A DNA stretch of 32,058 nt from NORP181 sp047623555 (GTDB lineage Bacteria > Pseudomonadota > Alphaproteobacteria > Rhodobacterales > Rhodobacteraceae), in contig JBLHMP010000042.1 in the NCBI GenBank assembly GCA_047623555.1, forward strand, positions 1 through 32,058, written 5' to 3'. Made by a program: the position numbers and the translations under genes. The first letter of the stretch is position 1. Each line of letters starts with the position of its first letter. Shown here one piece after another: positions 1 through 9,586 of the stretch. The notes beneath the pieces were generated by a model. The model saw only the letters and a program-made list of their open reading frames with translations. It made no database searches and was not told where the DNA came from.

Positions 1-2037
<2,037 letters not shown>

Positions 2038-2066
2038 TTCAGGCATCCTTGGTTCAGATGCTTGTA

Positions 2067-2097
2067 TATTTAGTGCTTCCACTCACTGGAAGGTCAA
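2067..2097 (-). promoter_or_regulatory. CueR/HmrR-type copper-responsive promoter of copA
   Basis: Read on the minus strand there is a -35 element TTGACC (2097-2092) and a -10 element TAAATA (2072-2067) separated by 19 bases. The spacer contains an inverted repeat CTTCCA-N5-TGGAAG (2076-2092 on the plus strand). A long 19-base spacer holding this dyad is the hallmark of promoters activated by MerR-family copper sensors. The regulator gene itself is not in the window. Confidence 0.8.
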
Positions 2098-2113
2098 GAG
2101 GCAAATCCCGCGA

Positions 2114-2560
2114 TTATGAGGTTTCTTGATCGTCCGCCGCATCCAGCTCGTTCAGCAGGTCCAGCAATTGTGTGTATCGGACGGCTCCCATACGCGCGCG
2201 AACCTGATCAGAGAGCACCATAGCAGAGGGCAGGTTCGCCTTGATCAGATTGGACCCTTTGCGCGTGACATAAACGCTTTGTTTGCGTTTATCCGCCGTG
2301 TTGCGATGACGTTCGACATATTGCTTTTCTTCCAGCTTTTGCAGGATTCGGGTCAGGCTTGGCAGCAACAAACACGCCTGTTCGGCGATTTGCGTCGGCT
2401 CGAGCGGCCCGGTCTCTTGCAACACACGCAAAACACGCCATTGTTGTTCGGTGATTCCAACGTCGGACAACATGGCCCGGATCGGTCCCATGACACGTTC
2501 ACGGGCACGCAAAAGTGCAATAGGAAGCGAGCGGGATGTTGACGGTAAAGGTGTATTCAT
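2114..2560 (-). CDS. hpaR: MarR-family regulator of homoprotocatechuate degradation (HpaR-like)
   Basis: This 148-residue protein matches the MarR winged-helix family in length and layout. The recognition region is around residues 50-75 (PTQIAEQACLLLPSLTRILQ) and the basic wing is near residues 85-100 (RNTADKRKQSVYVT). It is transcribed divergently from hpaF across a 115-base gap containing short inverted repeats. That is the arrangement of known HpaR repressors, which release DNA when the pathway aromatic acid binds. I infer repression of the hpa operon and of itself. No strong ribosome binding site precedes the ATG at 2560. copA follows 76 bases downstream but has its own promoter, so it probably does not belong to the same unit. 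Confidence 0.85.
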   Translation of the reverse strand: MNTPLPSTSRSLPIALLRARERVMGPIRAMLSDVGITEQQWRVLRVLQETGPLEPTQIAEQACLLLPSLTRILQKLEEKQYVERHRNTADKRKQSVYVTRKGSNLIKANLPSAMVLSDQVRARMGAVRYTQLLDLLNELDAADDQETS

Positions 2561-2591
2561 ACCGCATTTTGACGATCACCGCCCAATAACG

Positions 2592-2667
2592 CAATCCACG
2601 ATTGTCCGGTTTGCTGTTGACAAAGTCATAAAATATCCTACACATGTTAACCATTAATGTATAGGAG
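2592..2667. promoter_or_regulatory. hpaR-hpaF divergent promoter/operator region
   Basis: The 115-base gap between the divergent hpaR and hpaF starts contains the dyads CAATC-CAC-GATTG (2592-2604) and TTAA-CCA-TTAA (2646-2656). A TTGACA -35-like hexamer lies at 2617-2622, facing hpaF. The TTAA dyad lies where the -10 region or transcription start would fall, which suits repression by a MarR-type dimer. AGGAG at 2663-2667 is the ribosome binding site of hpaF. Assignment of the dyads as HpaR operators is inference. Confidence 0.45.
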
Positions 2668-2675
2668 CGCCAAAC

Positions 2676-3056
2676 TTGCCACATCTGATGGTGGACTATT
2701 CGCCAAACCTTGAGGACCGTGTTGATATCGCGATGCTGTGTGATGTGTTGCGTTTGGCCGCCATCAAAACCGGCGCATTGCCACTGGCCGGTGTGCGGGT
2801 CCGCGCGACCCGGGCCAATCATGTTTCCATCGCCGATGGTGATGCCAAACACGGCTATATCGACATATCAATACGCCTGCGCGGCGGCCGCGATCTGGCC
2901 ACACGCAAGGCCGCAACCAACGACATTTTCGCGGCGGCCAAGGCTTTCCTTGAACCAGCACTGGCACAATACTCAATCGCGCTATCCATGGAAATGCGCG
3001 ATATCAACCCGGAATTATCCCCCAAATACGGCACCATCCGTGAACACCTGAAATAG
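2676..3056 (+). CDS. hpaF: 5-carboxymethyl-2-hydroxymuconate delta-isomerase
   Basis: This 126-residue protein is the small tautomerase-superfamily isomerase that converts 5-carboxymethyl-2-hydroxymuconate to its oxo form in homoprotocatechuate catabolism. The family uses an N-terminal proline exposed after removal of the initiator Met as its catalytic base; here the protein begins Met-Pro-His, so Pro2 is in place. The start codon is TTG at 2676, supported by AGGAG eight bases upstream and by the conserved proline, whereas the next ATG (2688) would remove the catalytic residue. A central PLAGVRVRA segment and a C-terminal NPELSPKYGTIREHLK region fit the family. It is the first gene of the operon. 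Confidence 0.93.
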   Translation: MPHLMVDYSPNLEDRVDIAMLCDVLRLAAIKTGALPLAGVRVRATRANHVSIADGDAKHGYIDISIRLRGGRDLATRKAATNDIFAAAKAFLEPALAQYSIALSMEMRDINPELSPKYGTIREHLK

Positions 3057-3067
3057 GGCCTGAATTG

Positions 3068-4579
3068 ATGTCTGATCTGAACTCAAATGTGGCGGACCTG
3101 TCGGGCTATCTAGCCGGCTTTGCCCAAAACGGCGTGATGAACCATATTGGCGGCGTAACCTGCCCGGCGATATCGGGGGCGACGTTTGATAACGCATCCC
3201 CGGTGGATGAAAGCCACATCTGCACCGTCGCACGCAGCGACAGCGCCGACATCGACGCCGCAGCGCATGCCGCCAAAGCCGCATTTCCGGCATGGCGTGA
3301 TATGGACGCAGTCGAGCGTAAGAAAATCCTGCACCGAATCGCCGATGGCATCGTCGCGCGCGCCAGCGAAATCGCGCTTTGCGAATGCTGGGACACCGGT
3401 CAGGCGATCCGGTTCATGTCCAAGGCAGCCCTGCGCGCCGCCGCCAATTTCCGCTATTTCGCCGATCTGGGCCCCTCGGCACGCGACGGTAAAATGCTGC
3501 CCTCGCCCACGTTGATGAACATCACCACGCGCCTGCCAATTGGGCCAGTTGGCATCATTACCCCGTGGAACACACCGTTCATGCTCAGCACCTGGAAGAT
3601 CGCCCCGGCGCTGGCCGCTGGCTGTACAGTTGTGCACAAACCGGCCGAATTCTCGCCCATGACCGCCAGTATCCTGATGGAAATCGCCGAAGAGGCCGGG
3701 CTCCCCGCAGGCGTCTGGAATCTGGTCAATGGATTGGGCGAAGAGGCAGGCAAAGCGCTGACCGAACACCCAGACATCAAGGCCATCGCCTTTGTCGGTG
3801 AGAGCAAAACCGGCTCAATGATCATGAAACAGGGCGCGAATACCCTGAAACGGGTACATTTTGAGCTTGGCGGTAAAAACCCGGTGATTGTCTTTGATGA
3901 CGCAGATCTGGACCGGGCGTTGGATGCGGCGATCTTTATGATCTATTCGCTAAACGGCGAACGCTGTACTTCGTCCTCGCGCCTCCTCGTGCAATCGACC
4001 ATCGCCGATGTATTCCTGACCAAGCTGACCGCGCGGGTGAACAACATCAGCGTTGGCCATCCGCTGGATCCGGCAACCGAGATTGGCCCGCTGATCCACA
4101 AAACCCATTTCGACAAGGTCACCAGCTTTTTCGACATTGCCCGCGCCGAAGGGGCGACCATCGCCGCCGGTGGCAAACGTGTTGGCGACAAGGGTTGGTT
4201 TGTGGCGCCGACCCTGTTCACGCAGGCCAACAACGACATGGCCATCGCGCAGCAGGAAATCTTTGGCCCGGTGCTGACGGCCATCACCTTTGACACCGAG
4301 GACGAGGCATTAACCATCGCCAACGACACGCCCTACGGCCTGACCGGTTATGTGTGGACCAACGATCTGACCCGCGCCATGCGGTTCACCGAACGTCTTG
4401 AGGCCGGGATGATATGGGTGAATTCGGAAAATGTGCGCCACCTGCCAACGCCGTTTGGTGGGGTCAAAGCCAGCGGTATTGGCCGCGATGGCGGCGATTG
4501 GTCGTTTGATTTTTACATGGAACAAAAGCACATTGGCTTTGCCACCGGACACCACAAAATCCCCCGACTTGGGGTCTGA
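3068..4579 (+). CDS. hpaE: 5-carboxymethyl-2-hydroxymuconate semialdehyde dehydrogenase
   Basis: This NAD-dependent aldehyde dehydrogenase of 503 residues oxidises the ring-cleavage semialdehyde to 5-carboxymethyl-2-hydroxymuconate. The Rossmann segment has FVGESKTG, the general base is Glu266 in FELGGKNP, and the catalytic nucleophile is Cys300 in NGERCTSSS; ITPWNTPF carries the oxyanion Asn. I chose the ATG at 3068 rather than the TTG directly before it because AGGG at 3055-3058 is then nine bases away. It follows hpaF by 11 bases and precedes hpaD by 53. The sequence alone shows only the aldehyde dehydrogenase family; the HpaE assignment rests on position between hpaF and hpaD and on the overall similarity I recognise. 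Confidence 0.93.
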   Translation: MSDLNSNVADLSGYLAGFAQNGVMNHIGGVTCPAISGATFDNASPVDESHICTVARSDSADIDAAAHAAKAAFPAWRDMDAVERKKILHRIADGIVARASEIALCECWDTGQAIRFMSKAALRAAANFRYFADLGPSARDGKMLPSPTLMNITTRLPIGPVGIITPWNTPFMLSTWKIAPALAAGCTVVHKPAEFSPMTASILMEIAEEAGLPAGVWNLVNGLGEEAGKALTEHPDIKAIAFVGESKTGSMIMKQGANTLKRVHFELGGKNPVIVFDDADLDRALDAAIFMIYSLNGERCTSSSRLLVQSTIADVFLTKLTARVNNISVGHPLDPATEIGPLIHKTHFDKVTSFFDIARAEGATIAAGGKRVGDKGWFVAPTLFTQANNDMAIAQQEIFGPVLTAITFDTEDEALTIANDTPYGLTGYVWTNDLTRAMRFTERLEAGMIWVNSENVRHLPTPFGGVKASGIGRDGGDWSFDFYMEQKHIGFATGHHKIPRLGV

Positions 4580-4632
4580 CCAAACCTTGTACCTGACTTA
4601 CGGAAACGCGCGCGCACCCGAAGGAGACTAAA

Positions 4633-5613
4633 ATGCCTGTCCCAGCCGCTAACCTCTACCCGCCGTTCAACATCGTCCGCCTAAGCCACGTTGAATACTG
4701 TGTTACCGACCTCGCCGCGTCACGGGCGTTTTATGTGGATACTTTGGGGCTTCAGGTCACATTTGAGGATGCCAGCCACATCTATCTGCGCGCCATGGAA
4801 GAACGCGGTCACCACTGCATCACGTTGGTGCAGGCCGACAAAGCCGAGGTCGCGGTTTTGGGTCTGAAACTGTTTGACGAGCCCGATCTGGACAAGGCAG
4901 AGGCGTTTTTTGCCGGGCGGGGCCTGCCCACCGAATGGATCGAACGTCCGTTTATGGGCCGCACCCTGCGCACCCGCGATCCATGGGGAATCCCGCTGGA
5001 ATTCTACGTAAAAATGGACAGATTGCCGACCATCCATCAGCAATACAAACTGTATAATGGCGTTAAACCACTGCGGATTGATCATTTTAATATGTTTAGC
5101 TCGGACGTCGATGCGTCGGTTGAATTTTACAACGACATCGGGTTCCGCGTGACTGAGTACACCGAAGATGACGAGAGCGGTAAAATCTGGGCCGCCTGGA
5201 TGCATCGCAAGGGTGGCGTGCATGATGTGGCGTTCACCAATGGCCTGGGGCCGCGTCTGCACCACACCGCGTTTTGGGTGCCGACGCCTTTGAACATCAT
5301 CGACCTGCTCGACCTGATGGCGACCACCGGTTACGTCAGCAACATCGAACGCGGCCCCGGTCGGCATGGCATATCCAACGCGTTTTTCCTCTATGTGCTG
5401 GACCCCGATGGCCATCGGATTGAAATCTACTGTTCCGATTATCAAACCGTTGATCCCGATCTTGAACCGATCCGCTGGGCGCTGGACGACCCGCAACGCC
5501 AGACATTATGGGGCGCCCCTGCCCCGCGCAGCTGGTTTGAACAGGGATCAACCTTTGCCGGAGTTGAGCCGTTTCCATCGCAACTCACTGCTCAGCCAAT
5601 CATCGCACCCTAA
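4633..5613 (+). CDS. hpaD: 3,4-dihydroxyphenylacetate 2,3-dioxygenase (extradiol, VOC type)
   Basis: This 326-residue enzyme cleaves homoprotocatechuate next to its hydroxyls (meta cleavage), the committed step of the pathway. It has two vicinal-oxygen-chelate modules, about residues 14-130 and 147-275. Aligned by eye with the Brevibacterium enzyme, the metal ligands are His151, His211 and Glu264; His197, Arg240, His245 and Tyr254 match the active-site His200, Arg243, His248 and Tyr257. It belongs to the Actinobacteria-type VOC class, not the LigB-type HpaD of enterics. It ends about 40 residues earlier than the 365-residue reference, so the C-terminal tail is reduced. An AAGGAG sequence about eight bases before the ATG supports the start. 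Confidence 0.93.
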   Translation: MPVPAANLYPPFNIVRLSHVEYCVTDLAASRAFYVDTLGLQVTFEDASHIYLRAMEERGHHCITLVQADKAEVAVLGLKLFDEPDLDKAEAFFAGRGLPTEWIERPFMGRTLRTRDPWGIPLEFYVKMDRLPTIHQQYKLYNGVKPLRIDHFNMFSSDVDASVEFYNDIGFRVTEYTEDDESGKIWAAWMHRKGGVHDVAFTNGLGPRLHHTAFWVPTPLNIIDLLDLMATTGYVSNIERGPGRHGISNAFFLYVLDPDGHRIEIYCSDYQTVDPDLEPIRWALDDPQRQTLWGAPAPRSWFEQGSTFAGVEPFPSQLTAQPIIAP

Positions 5614-5616
5614 AGC

Positions 5617-5655
5617 GTTTTGCATTTGATCTAAGGCACAGATTGAATGCAAAAC
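5617..5655. repeat. Long palindromic hairpin after hpaD, possible dispersed repeat
   Basis: GTTTTGCATT (5617-5626) and AATGCAAAAC (5646-5655) are perfect inverted repeats. Two G-T pairs and four more pairs (TCTG/AGAT side) extend the stem inward to about 16 pairs around a 7-base loop. It starts four bases after the hpaD stop codon. No T-run follows on the plus strand, so it is a poor intrinsic terminator. It may attenuate transcription, protect the upstream mRNA or be a member of a palindromic repeat family. Confidence 0.6.
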
Positions 5656-5735
5656 ACCCGCAACACCGCGAGGGCATGGGCCTTTTCCAATTCCCCTGGC
5701 TCAGATAAAATGACAACATTTTAAGGATACCGCAC

Positions 5736-7151
5736 ATGAAATGGGATGAATTTGGCCCCTGGGGCCGTCGCGCCGCCGATTGGGCGGTTGAGTACCACAA
5801 AAACATCCGCGATCTGCCGGTGCGCGCCCAAACGCAACCGGGCGACATTCTGAACGCTTTGCCATTGTCGCCGCCGGAACATCCCGAACCGATCGAGGAT
5901 TTGTTCAACGACTTTGAGACCATCATCATGCCCGGCATGACCCATTGGCAACACCCCAAATTCTTTGCCTATTTCGCCACCAATTCCACGCCTGCCTCGG
6001 TTCTGGCCGAATATCTGATCACCAATATGACGGCGCAATGTATGCTGTGGCAAACCTCGCCCGCCGCGACCGAGCTTGAAACCCGGGTGCTGGATTGGTT
6101 GCGCCAAAGCATGGACCTGCCAGAGGCATTCCACGGCGTCATTCAGGACAGCGCCAGCGGGGCGACGCTCGCCGCCGTCATGACCATGCGCGAACGGGCG
6201 TTAAACTGGCGCGGCAATTCCGATGGGCTGGCCGGGCAAAAACCGGTGCGTATCTATGCCTCAAGCGAGGTTCACACCTCGATTGACCGCGCCATCTGGA
6301 TCACCGGCATTGGCGAGGCCAATTTGGTGCGCATCCCGATTCAGGGCGTGAATCGCGCGATGGACCCGGTTGCTCTTGAGGCGGCAATCGTCGCCGATAT
6401 AGCGGCGGGCATGATCCCGGCGGGCATAATTGCCTGTGTCGGAGGCACTGGTACGGGGGCAACGGACGACATCGCGGCGGTCGCAAAGATCGCCAAAGCA
6501 CACGATATTTACCTGCATGTTGATGCCGCTTGGGCTGGCAATGCGATGGTCTGCCCGGAATTCCGCGAAATGTGGGCTGGGGTCGAGGATGCCGATTCTA
6601 TCGTCTTTAACCCGTATAAATGGATTGGCGGATCATTCGATGGCTCGGTACATTTCATCCGCTCGCCCGAAGATCTCACCAGAACTCTGGCGATCCAACC
6701 CGAGTACCTAAAAACCCACGGCAAAGACGGCGTCATTAACTATTCCGAGTGGTCGGTGCCTTTGGGCCGTCGTTTCCGCGCACTAAAACTGTGGTTTCTG
6801 ATCCGCGCCTATGGCTTGGAAGGGCTACGCAAACACATCCGCGACAACGTGAAATGGGCGCGAGACATCTGCGCGCGCCTTACCGAAACGCCGGATTTTG
6901 AGATCGTCACACAACCAATGTGGGCGCTGTTCACCTTTCGCTATGCCCCCACCGGGGCCGATGATCTGGATGCGCTTAACCAGCGGCTTGTCGATGCCAT
7001 CAACGACGATGGCCGCATTTACATCACCCAAACCCGCGTTGACGGAGACTTTGCCATCCGGTTTTTGGTCGGACAATCCGAGACCACCGAACAGGATGTC
7101 AAAGACGCCTATGGCGTCATTCTCGAAATCGCCAAAGGACTAAAAACATGA
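5736..7151 (+). CDS. PLP-dependent aromatic amino acid decarboxylase
   Basis: This 471-residue protein belongs to the group II pyridoxal-phosphate decarboxylases (DOPA/tyrosine/tryptophan type). Seen motifs are HPKFFAYF near residue 72, the ring-stacking His180 in EVHTSID, Asp263 in HVDAAWAG and the Schiff-base Lys295 in NPYKW. Tyr324 (PEYLK) sits at the position of Tyr332 of human DOPA decarboxylase; aldehyde-forming relatives usually lose this Tyr, so a true decarboxylase is favoured. AAGGA precedes the ATG. It lies between hpaD and hpaG, whose start overlaps its stop in ATGA, so it is co-translated with pathway enzymes. I infer that it feeds the pathway from tyrosine or DOPA through an amine; the substrate cannot be read from sequence. 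Confidence 0.88.
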   Translation: MKWDEFGPWGRRAADWAVEYHKNIRDLPVRAQTQPGDILNALPLSPPEHPEPIEDLFNDFETIIMPGMTHWQHPKFFAYFATNSTPASVLAEYLITNMTAQCMLWQTSPAATELETRVLDWLRQSMDLPEAFHGVIQDSASGATLAAVMTMRERALNWRGNSDGLAGQKPVRIYASSEVHTSIDRAIWITGIGEANLVRIPIQGVNRAMDPVALEAAIVADIAAGMIPAGIIACVGGTGTGATDDIAAVAKIAKAHDIYLHVDAAWAGNAMVCPEFREMWAGVEDADSIVFNPYKWIGGSFDGSVHFIRSPEDLTRTLAIQPEYLKTHGKDGVINYSEWSVPLGRRFRALKLWFLIRAYGLEGLRKHIRDNVKWARDICARLTETPDFEIVTQPMWALFTFRYAPTGADDLDALNQRLVDAINDDGRIYITQTRVDGDFAIRFLVGQSETTEQDVKDAYGVILEIAKGLKT

Positions 7152-8008
7152 GCCGCTTTGCTACCTATTCTGCCGAGGGTCAGACCTTTTATGGCGCCGA
7201 CACTGACGCGGGCATGATCGCCCTGTCGCCGGATTTTCCCAACTGGCCCACCCTGCGCGAAGTCATTGCCGCAGATGGCCTGCACACGCTGGCAACCGCC
7301 GCTGCGGACCTGTCCGTCACCCATAAAACCGGCAGCTTTACCTATCAAATCCCGATCCCCGCGCCGGAAAAAATCATCTGTGTTGGCGTCAATTATCCGG
7401 CGCGCAATGAGGAATACAACGACGGCTCGGATGCGCCCGAAAACATGTCGCTGTTCGTGCGGTTCCCCGGATCGTTCACTGGCCATGATCAGCCATTGAT
7501 CCGTCCCAAAGCCTCGGACAAGTTGGATTACGAAGGTGAAGTCGTTGTTATAATTGGCAAATATGGCCGTCACATCCCGCAGGATGACGCCCTGAGCCAC
7601 ATCGCCGCCCTTAGTATCTGCAACGAAGGTACGTTGCGTGATTGGGTGCGCCACGCCAAATTCAACGTCACTCAGGGCAAGAATTTCGACCAGTCCGGCT
7701 CAATCGGCCCGTGGATCGTGCCCTATACCCATGCGGCGCAGATCACCGACATTCACCTGCAAACCCGCGTTAACGGCGAGGTGCGGCAGGACGATCGCAC
7801 CGGGCGAATGATGTTCCCGGTGGCGCGCCAGATTGCCTATATCTCAACCTTTACCACGCTGAAACCCGGCGACATTATTGTCACTGGCACGCCCACCGGT
7901 GCCGGTGCGCGGTTTGATCCGCCCCGGTTCCTGAAACCCGGCGATGTGATCGAGGTCGAAGTCGAAGGCGTCGGCACCCTGACCAATACGGTAAAAGACG
8001 AGATATGA
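7148..8008 (+). CDS. hpaG: FAH-family decarboxylase/isomerase of homoprotocatechuate pathway
   Basis: This 286-residue protein has an N-terminal small domain (about residues 1-70) and a fumarylacetoacetate hydrolase fold. In the hpa pathway HpaG decarboxylates 5-oxopent-3-ene-1,2,5-tricarboxylate and isomerises the product. Metal-binding Glu129 and Glu131 are present in DYEGEV. The third ligand, usually Asp in an NDxxxRD motif, appears as Glu160 in NEGTLRD. The enteric HpaG is a fusion of two FAH domains (about 430 residues), but here there is only one and no second copy in the window. The start overlaps the decarboxylase stop (ATGA), and its own stop overlaps hpaH the same way. Another FAH-family activity is possible, but context makes HpaG most likely. 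Confidence 0.82.
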   Translation: MSRFATYSAEGQTFYGADTDAGMIALSPDFPNWPTLREVIAADGLHTLATAAADLSVTHKTGSFTYQIPIPAPEKIICVGVNYPARNEEYNDGSDAPENMSLFVRFPGSFTGHDQPLIRPKASDKLDYEGEVVVIIGKYGRHIPQDDALSHIAALSICNEGTLRDWVRHAKFNVTQGKNFDQSGSIGPWIVPYTHAAQITDIHLQTRVNGEVRQDDRTGRMMFPVARQIAYISTFTTLKPGDIIVTGTPTGAGARFDPPRFLKPGDVIEVEVEGVGTLTNTVKDEI

Positions 8009-8805
8009 CTCCAGATCAAATCACCGCCGCCGCCAAAGCGCTGTTTGCGGCCGATCAGACCGGTGCCCAGATCGACCTGTTGTCGCAGCGATATCCCGGC
8101 ATGACGATGGATGATGCCTATGGTGTGCAAGCGGCGTTGGTCGAGCAGCATCTGGCATCGGGGCGCACACAGATCGGTTGGAAAATCGGCCTGACCAGTC
8201 GCGCCATGCAGGACGCGCTAAAAATCGATACGCCCGATAGCGGTGTTTTGCTCGACAACATGTTGTTCGCCACCGGCAGTACGATCGCCAAAAACCACTT
8301 TATCCAACCCCGTGTTGAGGCCGAGATTGCCTTTGTGATGAACGCGCCGCTTGTTGGCGCGGATTGCACCCGTGACGATGTGATTGCCGCGACCGATTAT
8401 GTCACCCCGTCGCTGGAACTGCTCGACACCCGCATTTTGCGGGCTGACCCGGCGACCGGCACCCCCCGCATCATCACCGATACAATTTCTGATAATGCCG
8501 CCAATGCCGGCATCGTTTTGGGCAAAGAGCGTCACAAAATTGACGCCCATGACCTGCGTTGGGTCGGAGCCATTGTGGCGCGCAACGGCGTGGTTGAGGA
8601 AACTGGCCTGGGCGCCGGGGTGCTAAATGATCCGGTGACATCGGTATTATGGTTGGCCCAAAGGATGGCTGATTATGGACAATCCATCAAAGCCGGGGAT
8701 ATCATACTGTCAGGGTCGTTCATTCGCCCGCTCGAGGCCCCGTCAGGTGCCGAGATAGACGCCGATTTTGGGCCTTTTGGCTCAGTTCAGATTACATTCG
8801 ACTAA
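8005..8805 (+). CDS. hpaH: 2-oxo-hept-4-ene-1,7-dioate hydratase
   Basis: This 266-residue enzyme of the 2-keto-4-pentenoate hydratase family adds water to 2-oxohept-enedioate to give 4-hydroxy-2-oxoheptanedioate. The metal ligands are visible as Glu105 and Glu107 in PRVEAEIAF and Glu138 in SLELLDTR, one residue off the E. coli positions. The length equals that of the family. The start overlaps the hpaG stop in ATGA, so translation is coupled, and hpaI follows after 12 bases. MhpD/XylJ-type hydratases share the fold, but the neighbours fix the assignment. Confidence 0.93.
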   Translation: MTPDQITAAAKALFAADQTGAQIDLLSQRYPGMTMDDAYGVQAALVEQHLASGRTQIGWKIGLTSRAMQDALKIDTPDSGVLLDNMLFATGSTIAKNHFIQPRVEAEIAFVMNAPLVGADCTRDDVIAATDYVTPSLELLDTRILRADPATGTPRIITDTISDNAANAGIVLGKERHKIDAHDLRWVGAIVARNGVVEETGLGAGVLNDPVTSVLWLAQRMADYGQSIKAGDIILSGSFIRPLEAPSGAEIDADFGPFGSVQITFD

Positions 8806-8817
8806 AGGATTACGCCC

Positions 8818-9582
8818 ATGCCTGCCCCGATTAACAAATTCAAACAACGCATGAAAAATGGCGATATGCTGATTGGTTGCTGGCTAAGCCTTGCTGACAT
8901 GGGCGCCGCCGAAATAATGGGCACGATGGGCTATGATTGGCTGCTGATCGACGGTGAGCATTCGCCCAACGACATACGGTCGATGCGCCAACAACTCGTT
9001 GCGCTGCAATCCAGCGATTCATGCAGCATTGTCCGGGTGCCGATTGGTGATTCGCGTCTGATCAAACAAGTGTTGGATATTGGCGCACAAACCATCCTTG
9101 TGCCGATGGTCGAAAGTGCCGAACAGGCGCGCGAATTGGTGCGGGCGGTGCGCTATCCGCCCAATGGCATGCGTGGCGTCGGTGCCGCCGCAGCACGGGC
9201 GTCTCAGTTTGGATGGCATGACAATTACATCCAAACCGCAGATGATCAGATTTGCCTGCTGGTACAGATCGAGAGCAAAGTTGGCGTTGCCGCATTGGAT
9301 GAAATTCTGGCGGTTGAGGGCATTGACGGCGCCTTTATCGGTCCGGCGGATCTGTCGGCGGATATTGGGTTTGCCGGCAATCCAACCGGCCCAGAGGTGC
9401 AAAAGGTCATAGCCGATGTGCTGGGTAGAATCTCTGCGGCTGGCAAACTCGCCGGGATCATGTCGCTGGGCGACGCTACGCAGCAACATATCGATGATGG
9501 CGCACGCATGATTGCGGTGGCCATTGATGTTGTATTGCTGAAAAAAGCGGCGACCGAATCCGTGAAACGCTGGATCCGCTAA
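8818..9582 (+). CDS. hpaI: 4-hydroxy-2-oxoheptanedioate aldolase
   Basis: This class II pyruvate aldolase of 254 residues splits 4-hydroxy-2-oxoheptanedioate into pyruvate and succinic semialdehyde, the last step of the pathway. His48 (DGEHSPND), Arg73 (VRVP), Glu152 (VQIESK) and Asp178 (GPADLSAD) match the catalytic and metal residues of E. coli HpaI, each shifted by exactly three. AGGA lies about eight bases before the ATG. No second succinic semialdehyde dehydrogenase is seen nearby, so that product is presumably oxidised by an enzyme encoded elsewhere. Confidence 0.95.
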   Translation: MPAPINKFKQRMKNGDMLIGCWLSLADMGAAEIMGTMGYDWLLIDGEHSPNDIRSMRQQLVALQSSDSCSIVRVPIGDSRLIKQVLDIGAQTILVPMVESAEQARELVRAVRYPPNGMRGVGAAAARASQFGWHDNYIQTADDQICLLVQIESKVGVAALDEILAVEGIDGAFIGPADLSADIGFAGNPTGPEVQKVIADVLGRISAAGKLAGIMSLGDATQQHIDDGARMIAVAIDVVLLKKAATESVKRWIR

Positions 9583-9586
9583 CATC

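Noticed and set aside
4720..5496. 258-codon minus-strand open frame
   Set aside because: It is antisense to hpaD, which has intact active-site residues; it has no recognisable motifs.
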